Shown: positions 57,350-64,000 of the stretch, one piece after another
Layout: each line of letters opens with the position of its first letter
How positions within the stretch are numbered: position 1 is the stretch's first letter
Origin: Gambelia wislizenii
Lineage: Eukaryota > Chordata > Lepidosauria > Squamata > Crotaphytidae
NCBI GenBank assembly: GCA_030847615.1
Contig: JAUMIR010000005.1
Coordinates: forward strand, 106,483,116 to 106,547,115
Reading direction: 5' to 3'
Length of the DNA: 64,000 bases
Program-made: the position numbers and the translations under genes
The notes under the pieces: generated by a model
Database searches by the model: none
Told to the model about the DNA's origin: nothing
What the model saw: the letters and a program-made list of their open reading frames with translations, nothing else

Positions 57350-58585
57350 CTGATGCTTCATCTCAAGGGCATACTTTTCTTGTTTTTCCCCACTCACAGT
57401 ATTAAGATGGTAGAAAGCTCTCTGCAATATGGCTGAACCTTGATGTTGGGCTGTCTCCTAAAATCCACTGGATCAATCACTAGTTTTCCCTTCTGTTTGA
57501 GCTGGCACAATATCATTCATGTAATCTGTTTCTTTCCCTAGGCCACCCCAAATGTACCACAATTACAAAATAATGTTAAAATCTTTTGACTGATTTGAAA
57601 GGCAGCCAGACCCCACCCCCTGCAAAGTGGCTCCACTCCCCTTTGCCCTTGGGCTCCTGTCCATAAAAAAGCATTACTACATTATTTCAAAGTCCATCTT
57701 GAGACATTCACAGCTATCATGTTAGCAAGCTTTCATGCCTCATACTACCTGAGTATGAATGTATGTGACATCATGAAGTGGATGTGGATTCATTATACCT
57801 TGGTAGTAGTTATTTTCTGAATACCAGAATCAATCACAACACAAGTTTCTTCAGTTTGCCATACTTCCTCGGGATTCTGGTATCTGCTATCTGTGTTACA
57901 AACTGCATGGCCACAAGTGAGTGTGTGCTGCTGAAATGCAACATTTAGAGTGCTCTACCATATCTGTCATCATGAAGGGGTGGATTGAACTTGGGTGAAT
58001 GTCTTGTTTGGCTATAGATGTGATAGATCCACATGTCTTTACACTTGGCAATATGACACAATACTTAGCTGGGTCATTATGATAAGGGTGATTAAACCAA
58101 AGGGGTTGGGTGGAACAGAAGAAATGCCACAGGCAAAGAGGTCAGCAAACGAGCTTCCAAGATAAAGGTATTAGGAAGTCAACAAAAGTATTTGGACATT
58201 ACAAATAGGTAACAGCCTTGTTTATGAGAGCAGGTAGGCCATGTATAGAGGTCTGAAAGAAAGCCTCCACAACCATTGTTCGGACCACTTAGGTTTGTGC
58301 CACAGTCCTATGGAAAGATAGACATATCTCTGCCAATTGAATTGGACTTATGCTTACAAACAGCAAACCTGTTAAATTCACAGATTCTGCATATAAAACT
58401 AGACAATATGACAATTCAAGGCAGCTGGTGTTTCCCATGTCATTGGAATGGTGAATACTCCAGATTTTTGTCTGAATTTTATAGGAGCTATCCAAGTTGC
58501 TGAACCTATTTTGGAAATTTTATTTGGAAACAAATATAAACAGCACAGCATGTGAAAGGCTATTTCCCTCTTAGCAGTCAGCCCT
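56580..58585. other. Upstream flank of PGM2, nothing recognised
   Basis: No exon or RNA gene. An (AT)n run lies at 57326-57349. Confidence 0.45.
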
Positions 58586-58589
58586 CAAA

Positions 58590-58960
58590 AGCCTGCAGAA
58601 ACAAAAAAGGTTTTCAGTTGCCTATGAAAGGATTGCAAGGAGGGTGCCAGTCTAACTTCTTTGGATGGGAGAGGGGAGTTCCGGAGTCTCGAAGCAGCCA
58701 TTGAGAAGGCTCGCTCCTGAATTCCTACCAGATGCACTTTTGAGGGTGGTGGGACAGAGAGAAGGGCCTCCTCAGAAGATCTTAAGACAATGGCAGGCTC
58801 AGATGTTACCATGCCTTATACCCCCTCCCTATAATATTTCATAAATTGGTAATAATAAGACATTGCACTTGGTCTAGTAGATTGGGGTGGATCATAAGTG
58901 AGGTCAGATGGAGGCCACCAGGACCTAAAGGAAGGCGTTGTGTAAAATTACCAACAGACA
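58590..58960 (-). mobile_element. LINE-like 3' fragment
   Basis: The minus-strand frame contains SRLRNSPLPSKEVRLAPSLQ and SFHRQLKTFFV, resembling the end of L2-type proteins (W-N-x-LP...SFRRxLKT). The remaining text has no match I can name. Confidence 0.45.
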
Positions 58961-58964
58961 AGCC

Positions 58965-60340
58965 CAAGATAGGTTTAAGCGAAGCCCCTAGTAAACAACG
59001 CCATCACAATGGCATGTGCTAAACCCCTCTTGGATGCATTGGCAATGAGTCATCCATCACAAACAAACAAATGGCCAGAACAACCACTGTCCTCAGAAAG
59101 CCTTTCCTCACACCTTTCCTATCCCACAATACAGAGGTTGTCATAAACCCATCAATTCTAATACCGAAGACATTAACAACAATTAGCAAAGTTGCAGTTT
59201 GCTTTGTTTAACGGTGGAAAACCCATCTAAACTTTGTTCTAAGTTCAAAACACCCCTTCAGGATACAAAACATGGTATAAATATTAGCCCCAAACAATAG
59301 TAAAATGTGCGCACAGTGCCATAGCTGTACTCCATCACTCGGCCAAATTGCTGTGCCACCTTTAGTTTCAAGTCTGAGTTTTCTCCTCTGCACAAAACTC
59401 TGATCTTCAGGACTGATAATTATTGCCCATATTTCCTGAATCTATTCCTCTATCCAATCTTTCTGCCTCAATACTCTTTGTTAGCCTTGTATGCCTCATG
59501 TGAGTGCATGTGTGAATGCTTCCATGTTATTTTCCAATAATTTTTTTTATTTCACTTGAACTCAGTCTCTGCAGTTAGTACCAGTATACATAGGTGTAAA
59601 GATCCTGCAAGTTCCCTGACCTCTCGCAGACATTCATTTGAGCTATTATAATTCCCCCAATTAATAATGTAAATTTGGCATCATGAGTGGGTTCCCCATG
59701 GATCCCACCAGTTTGGGTAACACAGCTATCCATGGGGCTGAGTCTATTTGGAGGATAGGGTTCAGCACTTGGGTAGCTCCTTTCAGATTTGGATGAAAAC
59801 CAAAAGTGGATTTACTGCCCCACAGACATGGAAGCCATCAGCTGCCATTGTGAGAGCAGAATCTCTGTATTCAAAACTAGTTCAAACTGAGTTCCTATAT
59901 GGGCGATTTAGAACACTGTACTGGCAGGCAGAAAAGAGAGCTGAACCTTTCTTTGACCTTTCTTCAACCTATGTCCATTTGAGTTTCATCAGCAGTTTCT
60001 TCAATTCAGAACCTGGAAGTAACTAGAACAAATAATTAGTTATTTATAATTAATTCTTTTCCCAGTAATGGGACAGGAAGTTACATCATAGTTGTAAGTC
60101 TCACCAGAGATCTTGTAAGAAACAGAGCTACTTAATTCGTGTCTCTCCAGATACCATTGGACCATGATGCCCATCAGCCCTCAGCCCCAGCCAGCATAGT
60201 CAGTAGTGAGGTATGAAGAGAACTGTATTCACATAACATCCAGAGGAATTCCAGTTGTCTACTCCTGGTCTGGACAAAACAAAAGTAAAGACTTTGTGCT
60301 TCTGCCTCTTTCATAACTTTTTTTTGTATTTCCCTAAAAC
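58965..60340. other. Upstream flank, nothing recognised
   Basis: No supported exon. A weak hAT-MITE-like phrase (accattggaccatgatgccc) occurs at about 60153. Confidence 0.4.
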
Positions 60341-60343
60341 AGG

Positions 60344-60480
60344 AGTGAGCAACTTGAGTCTAGATGTTGTTCAACTCAGTTGCCATCACCCTCAGAATTG
60401 TCTAGGCTAGGCCTATTAGGCTAGGACTAATAAGAGTTAGAATCCAACAACACCTGAAGGCCTACATGTTGCCCAACATT
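60344..60480. mobile_element. Palindromic hAT-type MITE, degraded
   Basis: ctagatgttgttcaactcagttgccatcac on the left, gttagaatccaacaacacctgaaggcc on the right. Confidence 0.5.
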
Positions 60481-60874
60481 TGTGTAGAATGTTATCTTCC
60501 CAAACCTAGGCAGTAGTCCAGCACAGAGAGTGAAGATGACAAAAATGCTATAAGTTGTCCTGCACTGCTCAAAATCAACACCAATAATATGCTCCTCTGA
60601 TTGGCTTATGTTCTCAGTGTGACAGTATGCAGCAACCATACCAGGATTTGTGGATGGAGTTATGAGACCTAACATGAATATTATTAAAGAGATCCCCCAA
60701 AACAGAAAAAACCCACACCATATTAAACTAAACAGTTGTGTTTGCAGTTATAAGCCCCAAAGCAAGGAAAGTTGGACCACAAGATAACCCCCACCTTAAA
60801 ACATGGATAGTATTCTTGAACCTTTCTTGTATTTTAACATGAGTAGGCTTCAAATTTTGCTCCCCTAAAGGAAG

Positions 60875-61092
60875 CATGTGGTTTCAGCACTGGATTACAA
60901 TGCTGGAGATGAGGGTTCAAACCCCACTCAGCCATGGAAACCCACTGGGTGACCTTGGGCATGTCACACTCTCTCAGCCCCAAGAAGAAGGCAAAGGCAA
61001 ATGCCTATGAACAAATCTTGCCAAGAAAACCCCATAATGGGGTTCACCTTAGGGTTGTGATAAGTCAGAAACAACTTGAAGGCACACAATGC
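60875..61092 (+). mobile_element. Sauria-type SINE
   Basis: ggtttcagcactggattacaatgctggag (B-box region ggttcaaacc), gggcatgtcacactctctcagcc body and acaacttgaaggcacacaat tail. The first bases of the head are missing. Confidence 0.88.
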
Positions 61093-61094
61093 AA

Positions 61095-63645
61095 CACAAA
61101 GAGAAGAAACCCTCATGTTTAAAGCTAAAGTTGTTTTGCTGTATCCCCCCAAAACAAGAACATTTGGACTAAACATTCCCCTCTATAAAAAATTCTAATT
61201 GTATACTTGTTGAATTGGAATGATAATAAAAATATTCAAAAAAAGAAAAGAAACCTAAAAAAGAAAAAGAAAATTCTAATCGTTTACAGCCCCTGCTTCC
61301 GCTAGAACGTCTACCCCAAGTACAGATGAGAAGTGTATCTCAGTCTCCAAGACTGGTGACCATTATAACTTGATGTTAAAACAACTGTCATTGTTTCAAA
61401 ACCAGTGGAAGTGTGATTATTTACTTTCCAATGTGAGATGATAAGTGTGGTAGCAAATATTTAGAACAAATTTCATTAGCTTTGCCAGATGAGTCACTGA
61501 ATTTCTTTTTTAAGAGGAAACCAGGATGAAAATGGAAACCATTTATAGGTAGAAACAGGTAAAACAAGCAATAAGAGGGAACCTTTACATCTAAGGTTCA
61601 AGTCCTATGTGCAAGTTACACCATGTTTATAAGTGGAATCCGATATAATTGGTTTGTCTGGGATAAAGCCCGTTAAAAATGAGATGGCCTTCCCTCAAAG
61701 ACAGATCAATTGGACCACTGTCTGACACCATAAAAAACCTGTGTTATATTTCAGCTATTCCATGTCAGTAGTGTTATACTATTATATCTTTAACCATAAG
61801 AGTTTATTTGAAACTGAAGGTTCCCCCCGCCACCTTTGTGGAATTTCCTTCTTTTTTGAACTATAGGAAAATGTTGAAGAAAAACATAATTATATGGTGG
61901 CCAGAGCCATAAAAATAATCAAAGCAAACAATCAACAGAAACATGGCAATTTAGGGCTCCTCCAGATGGGATAAATGTTGCTGGAGGTTGAATTTGTAGT
62001 TTTCATTAAAAAAACAACAACATATAACCAGATGATTTTGTTGTCCTAGACTATTTGCTAGCCATTCACAGCACCATCTGTAACCTTTTATTCTGACCCA
62101 GAGTGGGTTTTTTTAAAAAACAAAACAAAACAAAACTACCCAATATATATTCCAACAAACAAGTCTCAAGGGTCTCTGTTCCCCTGCCCTCTCCTTTGGA
62201 GATTCCTTCCACTGCAACAGTCTCCTCCTCCACTGAAACATAGAGGCTCTGTCCTTCCCCCACCATAATAAAGGCCCTATTTCCCTCCTGCCTTTCCTCT
62301 GGAAGCCTCCCTCTGCAACAGATGCTCTGTTTCCCTCCACCTTTCCTTAGATAAGAACCCACAGGAAACAAGTGGATGCAGAGGTGACCGTGAGAAGCAA
62401 TACCTGCAAAAATGAAGGAAATATGTTGTGACAGCTCTCACTTCCTTATATCAACTTGAAGGCTCTTGGGGCCGATCTGGGTGGCCAAATGTTCCAGTAT
62501 TTCTCAGCTTTCTTTTAAAAACTGGATAAAACCACCTGTTCATGTTCCTACTCCTTGCATGGTCTTTTAAACAAAAAATGTTTCATTGTGTCCCTGAATA
62601 GGTTGGGGTAAATCCTATCTGCTTCTGCTCCAACCAATGATGAAAAGGAGAGGGAGATGACAGTCCCTGTCTGGATGCAGAGACAGCACCATCTGCGGTG
62701 GCCCAGATGATCTAATTTGGCACATTCTGCCTCTTTTGCTGGTTTGGAACTGCCCTTAGACTCGCTACACAAAAAAACCTGAGGGGTTGTCTACATGTGG
62801 GTTACATTCCCAGCTTCACTGCAAAGTATCCTGTACTGGTTTGACTCCTGTTAGTGCCACACACATCTGTTATAATCTGAACTCAGTTTCTTATTGGGCC
62901 ACACTCATTCCTCTCCAGAAGTCAGTTTGGAGCAAAAAGGTGTTCCATACCTTTCCACGTGCTCACTGAATTGGATTATTGTTGGTCACACGACAGCATC
63001 AGATTTGGTGTTTTTTTATTCCTGGCATGCATTAAACATTTCTTGTTTTCCTTGCAAAACACTTTGCACTCTGATTGGATGTTTCCCCTATCCAATCCGA
63101 TCTCCCTCTTTGCACCCCAGTAAGTAAGTGAGGGGACTTTAAATGTCTCCTGAAACAGGCAGGCCTGAGGAAAAGCAGGAAAAAAAATAAACTATTCCTT
63201 CCCTTGCTTTCCTTTCCACTCTTGATCCTTAATTGAGTTAAGACAGGTGTCTTCGTCCCTTTGATCAGCGGTACCTCAGCCAAACAGCTTCCACCCTTAC
63301 CACATTTGACTCCTTGCTAGGCTTTGCCCTGGTCAGTGCCATGGCAAAGCGGAGTGGGGGGGGGGAGGATGCACACCCCATCTTAAGAGCTTATCCCTGA
63401 CTGAGTAAAATGATATTATGATTTAGTAAATGATAAAAAGGAACTTGAAGTAAGTGAGCAAGAGATTATTGATCTGCCTTCAGCGGATATTCCTGGCTTC
63501 TTAAGGAGTATTTTTGTAACCTGTAAGGTAAGAGATGACATAGTAGACATAGGAAACTCATCTTTATATTCTGAAAGTGCTACAAATTGGTCCATTGACT
63601 CTGGTCTGGCTGAAGCAATCTCTCACCATCTATGCAAATGCAGTT
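61095..63645. other. Upstream flank, nothing recognised
   Basis: No exon, RNA gene or clear transposon. Minus-strand open frames at 62066-62371 lack any domain. Confidence 0.4.
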
Positions 63646-63650
63646 CTTTT

Positions 63651-64000
63651 CATCTCTCTCTCTCCCTCTGGCTTTTCTTCACAAATGAAGATTCAGGAAG
63701 GACTCATCCCGCGCTTTCTGCAAGCACACTGATGACTGAAAAGGTCAATCCGAGATAAACAAGTCCAGTTGCAGAAAGCACAGCAGAGGATCTCCTTGGG
63801 TGATGCATATTCTTTCTGCATTGTCGTTTTTCTTCAAGACTTGTTCGTCGTGAGTTCTCAAATATGGCTGCAGCATTGTGGATAGTGCGTCTCCATGCCT
63901 CCCGATGTGAAGCCAAGGCGGACCATTGTTGGTGATCAATTTGGCCTGAGATGTTGTTTCAGGGAATCCTTGTATCGCTTTTTTGGAGCGCCCCTCTTAC
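63651..64000 (-). mobile_element. Zinc-finger LINE tail, runs off the window
   Basis: Starts with a (CT)n-rich run and ctggcttttcttcac, the complement of the (GA)n 3' terminus. The minus-strand frames encode RGAPKKRY-like, MASHREAWRRTIHNAAA and NSRRTSLEEKRQCRKN, then the finger region with a frameshift. Third copy of the family at 15535-15965. Confidence 0.75.

Overview
This window is a piece of vertebrate nuclear genome, almost certainly from a squamate reptile and probably a lizard. The evidence is two vertebrate genes broken into short exons with GT/AG boundaries, plus a squamate-type repeat mix: Sauria-type SINEs, a BovB fragment, L2 and CR1 LINEs, an L1 tail, Penelope-like elements (PLEs), hAT MITEs and Tigger-like TA-inserting MITEs. 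There are no prokaryotic operons, CRISPR arrays or phage genes. Apart from the genes, nearly everything here is retroelement or DNA-transposon debris.

Genes. Both genes lie on the minus strand. The complete coding sequence of PGM2 (phosphoglucomutase 2 / phosphopentomutase) can be assembled from 14 exons between 54961 (ATG) and 31177 (end of TAA). Every exon has AG/GT borders, the phases agree across all 13 introns, and the product is 608 residues. Downstream on the same strand, 4676-5150 is the first coding exon of TBC1D1, carrying the start codon and the start of the PTB domain; the rest of that gene lies beyond base 1. The order PGM2 then TBC1D1 on one strand matches human 4p14. Two CpG-rich islands mark promoters: 54730-55210 for PGM2, and 21560-22830, which I infer to be the TBC1D1 promoter with non-coding first exon(s).

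Layout. 1-4.5 kb: CR1 and Tigger-like debris and a minisatellite inside TBC1D1. 4.7-5.15 kb: TBC1D1 exon. 6.4-9.3 kb: L2 LINE with a largely intact reverse transcriptase. 10-21 kb: TBC1D1 intron with MITEs, a SINE, zinc-finger LINE tails, a C-rich minisatellite and a PLE. 21.5-22.8 kb: CpG island. 23-31 kb: intergenic, with a large head-to-head PLE palindrome. 31-55 kb: PGM2. 55-64 kb: upstream flank with no recognisable exon.

Notable structures. Three PLE insertions are all head-to-head palindromes, two with clear 12-13 bp target duplications. Four copies of one hAT family are present, three of them carrying another element at the same internal AT-rich spot. Two of these composites sit in inverted orientation around PGM2 exon 1. 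No new gene system was found; the most unusual content is in these nested and palindromic transposons.
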